DNA from: Candidatus Hydrogenedentota bacterium
GTDB lineage: Bacteria > Hydrogenedentota > Hydrogenedentia > Hydrogenedentales > SLHB01
DNA length: 32,047 bases
Reading direction: 5' to 3'
NCBI GenBank assembly: GCA_903925285.1
Contig: CAIYET010000069.1
Coordinates: 1-32,047 of the forward strand
How positions within the stretch are numbered: the stretch's first letter is position 1; every line of letters starts with the position of its first letter. The notes under the pieces were generated by a model. The model was not told where the DNA came from and did no database searches. It saw only the letters and a program-made list of their open reading frames with translations. Shown piece by piece: positions 18,934 through 27,084 of this stretch. A program made the translations under genes and the position numbers.

Positions 18934-19887
18934 CTAATGGGTGTCGAGGCCGTGCAGCATGTAGAGGGCGTGTTCGAGCGTCTTGAGAATTTCGCTCATG
19001 TATTCGTCGACGGCCTTGACGCTGCCTGGCAGGGTGTAGATAAGTGTTTGTCCAAAGACGGCGGCGACGGACCGGCTCAACAGGACGTTTGGCTTGTCCG
19101 CGCCGTACTTGGTCCGGATATGTTCCATGATGCCGGGAACGATCTTGTCGGCGAGGTCGGCGACGACGTCCGGCGCGATGTCGCGCGGACCAATGCCCGT
19201 GCCGCCGGTCGTGAATACGACGTGTGAGTGGGCGTCACGCGCGGCTACCAGTTCCTCGCGCAGTCTTTCCGCGTCGTCGGCCATAAGCGTCGTGACCGCT
19301 TCGAAACGCCAGCGATTTTCCTGCGCGAACGCTTCGAGCCGCTCGCGAATCCGCGGACCGCTTCGATCCGCGTAGACGCCTTGGCTGGCGCGGTCGCTCA
19401 GCGTAACGATGTGGCATCGCAGTGCGCGCGGCACATGTACGATCGCGTCGCCCGGTCTCACGAGTCCGCCGCGGACGACGCGCGCAAACACGCCTTCCTT
19501 GGGCATCACGCAACGGCCGACCTGCTGGAAAATTGCACAACCCGCGCCGTGGCATTGTTTGCCCAACTGCGTCACTTCAAGTTCTGCCGACGGCCCGATC
19601 GCAAGCCGGTCGAAGATCGCCACGTCGAGCAGCCCGACGTCCCGCGTCGTGATGTTCTCCGCAAACTCGCCGGGGAGAAAAATCTGGCCCGCTTCGGCGG
19701 AAAACCGTTCGATGCTTTCGGCGGCCAACAGACTGACTTGACGGTGCCAATCGCCCGCATGGGCGTCGCCTTGCACGCCCCGCTCGTCGATGACGATTTC
19801 CGCCATCGGGTGTTTCGACGTGCCCTGTCGCTCGGACAGGTTTACCGAGACGACCAGTCCTTCCGCTGTATGTGCTTGAGTCATCAT
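18934..19887 (-). CDS. MOSC domain - MogA/MoaB (molybdopterin adenylyltransferase-like) fusion
   Basis: N-terminal GVQGDAHAGDWHRQVSLLAAESIERF...GEFAENITTRDVGL (MOSC); C-terminal HIVTLSDRASQGVYADRSGPRIRERLEA...VVFTTGGTGIGPRDIAPDV (MogA/MoaB). Confidence 0.92.
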   Translation of the reverse strand: MMTQAHTAEGLVVSVNLSERQGTSKHPMAEIVIDERGVQGDAHAGDWHRQVSLLAAESIERFSAEAGQIFLPGEFAENITTRDVGLLDVAIFDRLAIGPSAELEVTQLGKQCHGAGCAIFQQVGRCVMPKEGVFARVVRGGLVRPGDAIVHVPRALRCHIVTLSDRASQGVYADRSGPRIRERLEAFAQENRWRFEAVTTLMADDAERLREELVAARDAHSHVVFTTGGTGIGPRDIAPDVVADLADKIVPGIMEHIRTKYGADKPNVLLSRSVAAVFGQTLIYTLPGSVKAVDEYMSEILKTLEHALYMLHGLDTH

Positions 19888-19960
19888 CGCACTTCCTCGC
19901 CGGGAACTCTCCCGATGGTTCGGAAGTGCAATGATACTCGATTAAGTGAAAGGGCCGCTA

Positions 19961-20533
19961 CTACGGCTTCTTCTCGTCCTTCTTGTCTTCCTTATGTTTG
20001 TCGATTACGCCGTCGGCGCAATGGATCTCGATGGTTTCCAGGCACTTCACGCTACGCCCGACCCATTTGTCGCCGGGAAAAACGATACGGAATTTACCTT
20101 CCAACGGGGGCAAAGGTTCCGTGCCTTTGTCAAGGGCGATCATGACGCGTTTGCCTTCCGTGGTCATGGTAAGTTCGGTCCATGACGCCAGGGTCTGGTA
20201 ACCATCCGTTCCTCGAAACACGACGTACATATTTTCGCGTCGGTATTCGCTCGCGCCTTCTGCCGCCTTGGCTCTCTTGAGAACCTCGCTCAACCGGACG
20301 CCCGAATAGTCGAAGATGCCGAGGAACCCCGACGAGTGCCCCACGCAGATAAGTTCCTCTTCGATTTCCTGTGTCATCTTACGCAGGTCGTCGGCGGTCA
20401 ACGGAATTTTCGACCCATCGAGGTCCACAATGGCGAGCGATTCCGAAGAGCGCGAAAGCCCCTCGGTCCAAGCTCCAAACGCAAACAACAAAACGGCTAC
20501 TACTGCGAACACGCTGCACTTCACGTTCAACAT
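19961..20533 (-). CDS. Oxidoreductase molybdopterin-binding (SUOX-like) domain protein, secreted
   Basis: Likely start MLNVKCSVFAVVAVLLFAFGAWTEG at 20533; ELICVGHSSGFLGIFDYSGVRLSEVLKRA and GTEPLPPLEGKFRIVFPGDKWVGRSVKCLETIEI. Confidence 0.65.
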   Translation of the reverse strand: MLNVKCSVFAVVAVLLFAFGAWTEGLSRSSESLAIVDLDGSKIPLTADDLRKMTQEIEEELICVGHSSGFLGIFDYSGVRLSEVLKRAKAAEGASEYRRENMYVVFRGTDGYQTLASWTELTMTTEGKRVMIALDKGTEPLPPLEGKFRIVFPGDKWVGRSVKCLETIEIHCADGVIDKHKEDKKDEKKP

Positions 20534-20564
20534 GGTACTGGCTCCCTCCTGTTTTCCATTCCAT

Positions 20565-21422
20565 TCATGGCGTGGGATTCCCGACTGTACTCGGATCCGT
20601 TGGATCCGTAGGACCGCCCTTGCCCAGCTTTTCGGCGAGATAGCGAGAACAGGGGTATACGTCCTCATAGCGAAGCCATCCGGTATGGCCGTCAAGGTAG
20701 AGACAGTTCATGCCGCCCGGCACGTGGTTGAATTGATTGCCTGTGCCGCCCGGATTCTGGCATACAACGTCCCACATGACCGGAATCGTGCTTTGTGCCA
20801 TGGCGGTAGCGGAGGGGTTGTTGATATCCGTGACGAAGAAGCGCTCGACGCCCTCACGCAGGCGGTACAGCCTTGCGCCCTCGAACTCGATATCGGCGGT
20901 TACGAAGCTTTCCGGCAGGACTTTATTGCTGTCGCGCGCGTCTCCTGACGCGCTTTTTTGCGTGCCCCAATCGTCGTCCGAACGCGTGGCCCATCCGAGG
21001 TACATGTACGAATAGTCCCGGAATTGTTGCGCGAGTTCCTTGAATCGAAGATCGCGCAGTTGGTCGATGACGCTCTTTATCCGCGCTGCCGTAGGATCGG
21101 AGGGACAGAAAATGATGCTGTAGTCCGTCATGTACTCGGGGTATATTCCCGGCCCCCAACAGAACGAGTGCGTCGGTACGGCCGTCGCTCCCCCTGCGGG
21201 ATAATAGCCCGGAAACTGCGGCGGAAAACTCTGCGCTCCGGCCTCGTTGGCATACATTTTGAACACAATCCCCAATTGCTTGAGGTTGTTCTGGCAGGAC
21301 GACCTGCGTGCCGATTCGCGTGCGCGCGACAGCGCCGGCAGTAATATCGCGGCCAGAATGCCGATGATCGCGATGACCACAAGCAGTTCGATGAGCGTAA
21401 AACCGTGTCTTCGTCTTAACAT
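20565..21422 (-). CDS. Prepilin-type N-terminal cleavage/methylation protein, DUF1559-like
   Basis: [49 protein letters not shown]-terminal [15 protein letters not shown]. Confidence 0.9.
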   Translation of the reverse strand: MLRRRHGFTLIELLVVIAIIGILAAILLPALSRARESARRSSCQNNLKQLGIVFKMYANEAGAQSFPPQFPGYYPAGGATAVPTHSFCWGPGIYPEYMTDYSIIFCPSDPTAARIKSVIDQLRDLRFKELAQQFRDYSYMYLGWATRSDDDWGTQKSASGDARDSNKVLPESFVTADIEFEGARLYRLREGVERFFVTDINNPSATAMAQSTIPVMWDVVCQNPGGTGNQFNHVPGGMNCLYLDGHTGWLRYEDVYPCSRYLAEKLGKGGPTDPTDPSTVGNPTP

Positions 21423-21588
21423 TACGCAGTTCCTCCCAGACAGAATGTTTTGATTCGTCTATTCATGTCCATTGCCTTTCCTGTTTGTCGATGCGGATAC
21501 AACCGATATGCACGACAAAACATATCGGTGCCAAAATAAGAACCGGTCCCAGGTGCGAGCGCCGCGCTTTCCGGTTTCCACAGCGCGG

Positions 21589-22056
21589 CTATTCACGTTC
21601 GATATCCTCCTTTCGTTTTTCGATCAACTCAATGGTGCCTATGGCCATCTGCTTGTCCACGGCCTTACACATGTCGTACACCGCCAGGAGTGCGACGCTG
21701 ACGGCCGTCAACGCCTCCATCTCGACGCCGGTCTTGTCGGTGGCAACGACTTCGCTCTCGACGCCGACTCCATCGCTTTCCAGTCGCGCGCGCACTTGCA
21801 CGTTGTCGATGTGAACGGTGTGGCACAACGGGATGAGTTCGCAGGTCCGCTTTGCCGCCTGGATCCCGGCGATTTCGGCCACGGTCAGCACGTCGCCCTT
21901 CTTGATGCTGTTCTCGCGGATGAGCGCTACCGTCTCCGGGGCCATGCGGATGTGCCCGCGCGCACGCGCGATGCGGCGCTGGACGGGTTTCGCGCTGACG
22001 TCCACCATGCGTGCGCGGCCTTCCTCGTCGAGGTGCGACAGCTTGTTCACAGTCAT
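21589..22056 (-). CDS. moaC: Cyclic pyranopterin monophosphate synthase
   Basis: MTVNKLSHLDEEGRARMVDVSAKPVQRRIARARGHI...KKGDVLTVAEIAGIQAAKRTCELIPLCH...ATDKTGVEMEALTAVSVALLAVYDMCKA; the ORF track's 401-aa form includes spurious upstream codons. Confidence 0.95.
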   Translation of the reverse strand: MTVNKLSHLDEEGRARMVDVSAKPVQRRIARARGHIRMAPETVALIRENSIKKGDVLTVAEIAGIQAAKRTCELIPLCHTVHIDNVQVRARLESDGVGVESEVVATDKTGVEMEALTAVSVALLAVYDMCKAVDKQMAIGTIELIEKRKEDIERE

Positions 22057-22871
22057 CCTCCTATAGTATTGAATCGGCTCTGGCTCGTCTCGCCGCACAA
22101 GGGTTTCGATGCAAGAGCCTGCAAGATTGCCTCTCTCGGACCCAACGCGCGCACGCTGAAACGGAGATCGTTGAAGAGGCACGGACGGATCATGCCGTCG
22201 CAGGAAAGCCGGAGCCGGTTGCAGCGCGCGCAATCGCCACCTGTCCCGCCAACCACGATTGAGAAATCGCCGATCTCGAGGTTCATGCGGCGGATGAAGC
22301 GCACCTCGAAACCCTCTTCGGCGGCGTACGCCGCCACGGCGCGCGCGTCGGGCTCGTCCGGTGTCTCTTGAATAACGCAATTGAGTTTGACAGGGTCGAG
22401 GCCCGCCTCGCGAGCGGCGCGAATCCCGTCGAGGACGGTTTGGACATCGCCGCCGCGCGTAATGGCCGCGTAACGCCCCGGATCGATTGCGTCGAGGCTG
22501 ACGTTGACACGGTGCAGACCGGCCTCGGCGAGCGGGCGCGCGAATTCGGCCAGGCGCGTCGCGTTGGTGGTCATACCGAAGTCCGCGATCCCTTCGATCG
22601 CGCTCAACATGCCGATCAGCGTCGCGATGCCGCGCCGTACAAGCGGCTCGCCACCCGTCACGCGCACTTTGGTCACGCCCAGTTCGACGGCCGTTTTCGC
22701 CACGTCGGCGATTTCCTCGAAACGCAACACATCCTCGTGGCGGATGATCGGCACGCCATTCTTGGGCATGCAATAAATGCACCGCAGATTGCACTTGTCG
22801 GTCACGGAGATCCGAAGATAGTCTATTTGTCTATTGAAGCGGTCGAACACGTACCAACGTTCCTTTCTCAA
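22053..22871 (-). CDS. moaA: GTP 3',8-cyclase (radical SAM), short form
   Basis: YLRISVTDKCNLRCIYCMPKNGV; VRVTGGEPLVRRG; C-terminal CARCNRLRLSCDGMIRPCLF and terminal GG. Start TTG at 22871 or GTG at 22850. Confidence 0.93.
   Translation of the reverse strand: MRKERWYVFDRFNRQIDYLRISVTDKCNLRCIYCMPKNGVPIIRHEDVLRFEEIADVAKTAVELGVTKVRVTGGEPLVRRGIATLIGMLSAIEGIADFGMTTNATRLAEFARPLAEAGLHRVNVSLDAIDPGRYAAITRGGDVQTVLDGIRAAREAGLDPVKLNCVIQETPDEPDARAVAAYAAEEGFEVRFIRRMNLEIGDFSIVVGGTGGDCARCNRLRLSCDGMIRPCLFNDLRFSVRALGPREAILQALASKPLCGETSQSRFNTIGG
22827..22865. repeat. Direct repeat copy A (39 bp exact) at moaA 5' end
   Basis: ttgtctattgaagcggtcgaacacgtaccaacgttcctt, identical to 23043..23081. Confidence 0.95.
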
Positions 22872-23041
22872 TTATGAATTATGAATTATGAAACGGCTGT
22901 GTCTGCCCGGTTGTCTCCAATGACCGGAAGCAGGACGTTTCGTCATTCTGAATTATGAAACGCCTTTGCCCGCTCGGTTCTCTCTAATAGCCGGAAGCAG
23001 GACGTTTCATAATTCATAATTCATAATTCATAATTCATCCT
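22870..23041. repeat. Heptamer-armed hairpin element, copy E3 (two related ~67-bp units)
   Basis: aattatgaattatgaattatgaaacg...ccggaagcaggacgtttcgtcattct then gaattatgaaacg...ccggaagcaggacgtttcataattcataattcataattcataattcatcc. Confidence 0.85.
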
Positions 23042-23042
23042 C

Positions 23043-23081
23043 TTGTCTATTGAAGCGGTCGAACACGTACCAACGTTCCTT
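23043..23081. repeat. Direct repeat copy B (39 bp exact) at moeA 3' end
   Basis: Identical to 22827..22865; includes the moeA stop codon. Confidence 0.95.
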
Positions 23082-24225
23082 CCTCGAAGACGCCCGCGCC
23101 GACGGGAAGCACGATGAGACCGTCGGCCTCGCACAGGGCATTGATGTGGGCCGAGCCATGATATGCGCCCGGCTCGACGCGTCCGTCCGGCGTGATCCGT
23201 ACGGGAAGCCATGTTTCGCGGTCCACCCGTTTCGGTTCGAGGCGTGACGCGAGCGGCAGCATCGAGTGGGTGGGACGAAAGTCATGTCCCATGAGTTTGT
23301 ACAAGAACGGTTTCACGAGGATCTCGAACTGGATGAAGGTCGAGACCGGATTGCCCGGCAGTCCGAAGCAATAGACTGTAGGCGAGACGCCGAACGTCGT
23401 GGGCTTACCCGGCTTCATGGCGATCGAATCGAAAAGGATCTCGATACCATTCTGCGTCATGATACCCGGCACGAGATCAAAGTCGCCCTTCGATACGCCC
23501 CCGGAAAGCAGAACCACGTCGTTTTCGGCCATCGCCCGCTTGAGCGCACCGTCGAGCGAGGCTGCCGTGTCGCGCGCGATCCCGTAATACGTGGGTAGCG
23601 TGTCCGCGTCGAGCGCCTGCGCGTACAGTTGACAACTGTTGCTCGTGCGGATTTGCGAAGGGCCGGGGCGCTCGCCGGGTTCGACGAGTTCGTCGCCCGT
23701 GGCGATGATCCCGACGCGTGCTTTTCGGTACACGCGTGGCCGCACGCATCCCACCGTAGCCAGCACGGCCACATGCGGCGGCGCAATACGCTCGCCGCGT
23801 TCGAGTACCACATCGCCCTCGCGAATATCCTCGCTCCTGCGGCAGATATTGTCGCGCGTCGACGCGCCCGTAAAACGGACGACGCCTTCGCGCACCTCCT
23901 CGGTGTACTCGATCATGACGACGCAGTCCGCGCCTTCCGGCAACATCGCGCCGGTCATAATCTTCGCGCATTGCCGCTCGCCGACCGTCTTCGTCGGCGA
24001 CGTTCCCGCTTGAATGATCTCGATGACGGCGAGTTCGCGATCAAGGTCGGCGCGACGGCACGCGTAACCGTCCATGGCCGACTTGTCGAACGGCGGCATG
24101 TCGATATCCGACCTAATATCTTCGGCGAGGATTCGATGGAGCGACTCGGACAACGCGACCTCTTCCGAATCGAGGACGCGCGCGCACTCCATCACGATTT
24201 CCTGCGCTCGAACAAACGAGATCAT
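23047..24225 (-). CDS. moeA: Molybdopterin molybdenumtransferase
   Basis: DIDMPPFDKSAMDGYACRRADL; ARVGIIATGDELVEPGERPGPSQIRTSNS; VVLLSGGVSKGDFDLVP; FGLPGNPVSTFIQFEI. Start MISFVRAQEI at 24225. Confidence 0.95.
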   Translation of the reverse strand: MISFVRAQEIVMECARVLDSEEVALSESLHRILAEDIRSDIDMPPFDKSAMDGYACRRADLDRELAVIEIIQAGTSPTKTVGERQCAKIMTGAMLPEGADCVVMIEYTEEVREGVVRFTGASTRDNICRRSEDIREGDVVLERGERIAPPHVAVLATVGCVRPRVYRKARVGIIATGDELVEPGERPGPSQIRTSNSCQLYAQALDADTLPTYYGIARDTAASLDGALKRAMAENDVVLLSGGVSKGDFDLVPGIMTQNGIEILFDSIAMKPGKPTTFGVSPTVYCFGLPGNPVSTFIQFEILVKPFLYKLMGHDFRPTHSMLPLASRLEPKRVDRETWLPVRITPDGRVEPGAYHGSAHINALCEADGLIVLPVGAGVFEEGTLVRVRPLQ

Positions 24226-24803
24226 GTGCCATTCACTCCTTGACGATGAAACGTCCAACGCCCGTCGACGACGGCGACGTCATCGAGTTCGAGGTCGAAA
24301 CGCGCCCCGTCCCACAGTACGATCCGGTCGGCGTGGCGGCGCACCGCGTCCGCGGACGCTTTGACTGTATCGAGATCCGTGTGGCGAAACAAGAAGAATA
24401 ACCCAGGTTCGACGACGGTTCGCAGGCTGTTGGATTCACAGACGATGGGACGATTCGCGCCGATGGTCTCGATGAGCGCCTGTGCACCTTCCACGAGATG
24501 TTCTTTCGCAACGCGTAACCAGTAAACCTTGAACGCGCCCGCGTCGAGCAGTCGTTGCGTGTCTTTCGTGCCGCCACGAACGGTTTCCTCCGTTATGCAG
24601 AAGCGCCCGTCGAGCGTCGCGCAGACGCCGCACCCGTCGCCGCCGCGCGGACACGTTCCGTCGCGTTCTTGAATTGTGGTGACTTTCGCCGCAACGATTT
24701 CGTGTCGTCCCGAAAGGTGCGCGATCAGCGCGCACGCAAACGTGGTCTTGCCGGAATTCCGGTCTGCGGAACCGATCATCAACATGTTGGGCGCTTGAAT
24801 CAT
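24222..24803 (-). CDS. MobB-like P-loop NTPase with Cys-rich motif
   Basis: MIQAPNMLMIGSADRNSGKTTFACALIAHLSGRHEIVAAKVTT, CPRGGDGCGVC; start at 24803; stop overlaps moeA start (ATGA). Confidence 0.65.
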   Translation of the reverse strand: MIQAPNMLMIGSADRNSGKTTFACALIAHLSGRHEIVAAKVTTIQERDGTCPRGGDGCGVCATLDGRFCITEETVRGGTKDTQRLLDAGAFKVYWLRVAKEHLVEGAQALIETIGANRPIVCESNSLRTVVEPGLFFLFRHTDLDTVKASADAVRRHADRIVLWDGARFDLELDDVAVVDGRWTFHRQGVNGT

Positions 24804-24804
24804 G

Positions 24805-25860
24805 CTATTCCTCGATGAAACGTGCGGCGGACGCTTTGAAACTAACCCACGCGTCCTTGCCCACTCGAAGTTCGAGCCGTTCGAGCGATTCGGTCGTGAC
24901 CCACGCCGTTGCCTCGAGACCGATGTCGATGGTCGCCTCGATACCCAGCCGTGCGGGCGCAACATCCGTTACCGTGCCTCGAAACGTGTTCTGCGCGCTC
25001 GTATCGCCTTTCGCGAGCGACACGGTGATATCCTCGCTGCGCACGATCAGATAGCCGGGGCCGGGCGTCGCGTCGGTGAGCACCGCGAACGATAAATCGC
25101 CCGCGACGAATTTAGGCGTCCCGCCCGCGTCCCCCGGTAAAAGACGGCCCTTGTACACGTTTCTAATCCCGACAAAGCGCGCGACGAACTCGGACGTGGG
25201 ATGATGGAAGACATCGCGCGGCGTGCCGACTTGGACCACCGTGCCGTGTTCCATCACGCCCACGCGCGTCGCGAGCGAGACCGCTTCTTCATAATCGTGC
25301 GTGACGTGGACGACCGTATGGCCGCGCCGATGCAGGGTGCGCAGCAACGCGCGCATCTGGCCGCGCGCCTGCGTGTCCAACGACGCGATAGGCTCGTCGA
25401 GCAGCAGACACCTCGGCTCGACGGCCAGCGCTCGGGCCAGCGCCGTGCGCTGCGCCTCGCCGCCGGACAGCGTTCCCGGCATACGCTCGAGTAGCGCGCC
25501 CACCCCGACTTCATCCGCCAACGCGCGCGTGCGTTCATGCATTTCGTGGCGTTTCATCCCGCGCGCGCGAAGACCATACGCGATGTTGCCTTCGACCGAC
25601 ATATGCGGGAAGAGCGCCTGATCTTGATAGACCAATCCAAAACCACGATCCTGGATCCGGGCATGAGTGATATCGTCGTCGTTCCAGAAGATGCGTCCAG
25701 CGTCCGAGGTCTCGATTCCCGCGAGCATTTCGAGCAGGACCGTTTTGCCGACGCCGGACGCGCCGAGCAGGACGAAGTAGTCGCCGTCGGCCACATCGAA
25801 GGCGACGTCGCGTACCGCGAATTGACCGAGGCGTTTGCTTAGGTTCTCAACGCGCAGCAT
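24805..25860 (-). CDS. wtpC: Tungstate/molybdate ABC transporter ATP-binding protein
   Basis: LLGASGVGKTVLLEMLAG, LSGGEAQRTALARALAVEPRCLLLDEP, VTHDYEEAVSLATRVGVMEHG, C-terminal TOBE-like region; start MLRVENLSKRL at 25860. Confidence 0.85.
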   Translation of the reverse strand: MLRVENLSKRLGQFAVRDVAFDVADGDYFVLLGASGVGKTVLLEMLAGIETSDAGRIFWNDDDITHARIQDRGFGLVYQDQALFPHMSVEGNIAYGLRARGMKRHEMHERTRALADEVGVGALLERMPGTLSGGEAQRTALARALAVEPRCLLLDEPIASLDTQARGQMRALLRTLHRRGHTVVHVTHDYEEAVSLATRVGVMEHGTVVQVGTPRDVFHHPTSEFVARFVGIRNVYKGRLLPGDAGGTPKFVAGDLSFAVLTDATPGPGYLIVRSEDITVSLAKGDTSAQNTFRGTVTDVAPARLGIEATIDIGLEATAWVTTESLERLELRVGKDAWVSFKASAARFIEE

Positions 25861-26656
25861 GGGTTTGCCGCCTATCGAGTAATCTCGCCACGATGAAAAA
25901 GACCAGGCATATGCCGATAAACAGCACCGAAATGGGACGGGTGTACTTGAGACCAAATGCGCCGAAGCGCTCGTAAATGAGTACGGGCGCGATGATCGGA
26001 TGATAGGCGACAATCGCCACGGCGCCGAATTCGCTGAGGCCCCGCGCCCACATCAGAATCAGCCCGGACAAGATCGCCCGCCACGCCAGCGGCACCGAGA
26101 TCGTGAAGAAGACGCGAGTGGGGGATGCGCCCAGTCCGAGTGCGGCCTTTTCGAGGCGTTCGGGCACGGCGCTGAACCCGTCGCGCGCGGCGTTGAGCAG
26201 AAACGGCAGGCTCACGAATGCCATCGCCGTCATGATACCCGCCGCGCCGCCCACGAAATGAATGCCAAACCGCTTGCCCAGCGTTCCCACGAAACTGTCG
26301 CCCGCGATGAATCCAAGGATCGCGATGCCCGCCGCCGAATGCGGGATCACGATCGGCAAATCGATGATCGCCATCACGAGACGCTTGAACGCAAACTCTT
26401 TTCGTGCCAGCAGGTACGCGAATGGAATTGCAGCGACGGCCATAATCGATGTCGCCGCCATCGAAGTCCACAACGTCAGAAAAACGCTGCGCTGCACTTC
26501 GACGTCGTGCGCGGTCTGTACCACTTCCGCCCCGGACGTTTTCAATACCATACCCGCCAACGGTGCGACGATAAACAGCAGTACCAAGCCGCCCAGGAAT
26601 GTGAACAGGAGGTGGAGCGGTTCGAACCGCGCAAACGGCTTGTTTCCGTTAGTCAT
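25847..26656 (-). CDS. wtpB: Tungstate/molybdate ABC transporter permease
   Basis: FAYLLARKEFAFKRLVMAIIDLPIVIPHSAAGIAILGFI; EKAALGLGASPTRVFFTISVPLAWRAILSGLILMWARGLSEFGAVAIV (EAA loop). Confidence 0.88.
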   Translation of the reverse strand: MTNGNKPFARFEPLHLLFTFLGGLVLLFIVAPLAGMVLKTSGAEVVQTAHDVEVQRSVFLTLWTSMAATSIMAVAAIPFAYLLARKEFAFKRLVMAIIDLPIVIPHSAAGIAILGFIAGDSFVGTLGKRFGIHFVGGAAGIMTAMAFVSLPFLLNAARDGFSAVPERLEKAALGLGASPTRVFFTISVPLAWRAILSGLILMWARGLSEFGAVAIVAYHPIIAPVLIYERFGAFGLKYTRPISVLFIGICLVFFIVARLLDRRQTHAAR

Positions 26657-26700
26657 AATTTCGGCTCATCCGGATTTAGCATACTCCCTTGTAGATGAAG

Positions 26701-26740
26701 AAAGGCCCGGCAAAGACGGAGTTCTCCCTACCGGGCTTTT
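26701..26740. terminator. Hairpin with terminator-like features
   Basis: aaaggcccgg-N20-ccgggctttt; on the minus strand followed by a T-rich tract. Between wtpA and wtpB. Confidence 0.5.
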
Positions 26741-26805
26741 CATCGGGGTTTTGGGTTTGGATAACAGAAATTTCACTTTTACGGAAAATTACCGCTTCGA
26801 TTCGG

Positions 26806-27020
26806 TTTCCCCGAAGGGGAGGAACATGAATAGCCGTGGGTGTAACCCACGGATACAAAACCGACATCCATCGACCCTGGAATGGTCGTACTATGTCCAT
26901 ATCATTGTAAATAAAGGACGACACCGTGCTCCTTGTGCGACCCTTCCAGGGTCGGTGGTTAAGCATTTGTGCCCGTGGGTTATCACCCACGGCTATTCAT
27001 GTTCCTCCCCTTCGGGGAAA
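26806..27020. mobile_element. REPIN-like non-autonomous inverted repeat element
   Basis: 37-bp perfect terminal inverted repeats (26806-26842 and 26984-27020), each adjoining an internal ccgtgggt/acccacgg hairpin, plus an inner 11-bp inverted repeat (26872-26882 / 26944-26954). Confidence 0.75.
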
Positions 27021-27084
27021 TTTAGTTGAGACGACAACTTTCCCAAAGAGCGAAGCTTTATAAAGTACGCTAAATTCGGAAGAG

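Noticed and set aside
21589-22794. 401-aa MoaC ORF as a fusion protein
   Set aside because: The N-terminal ~245 residues are out-of-frame translation of moaA; real MoaC starts at 22056.
22883-23015. Possible mini CRISPR array (two repeated ~67-bp units)
   Set aside because: No constant-repeat/variable-spacer layout; units are whole hairpins with 7-bp tandem arms and no cas genes nearby.
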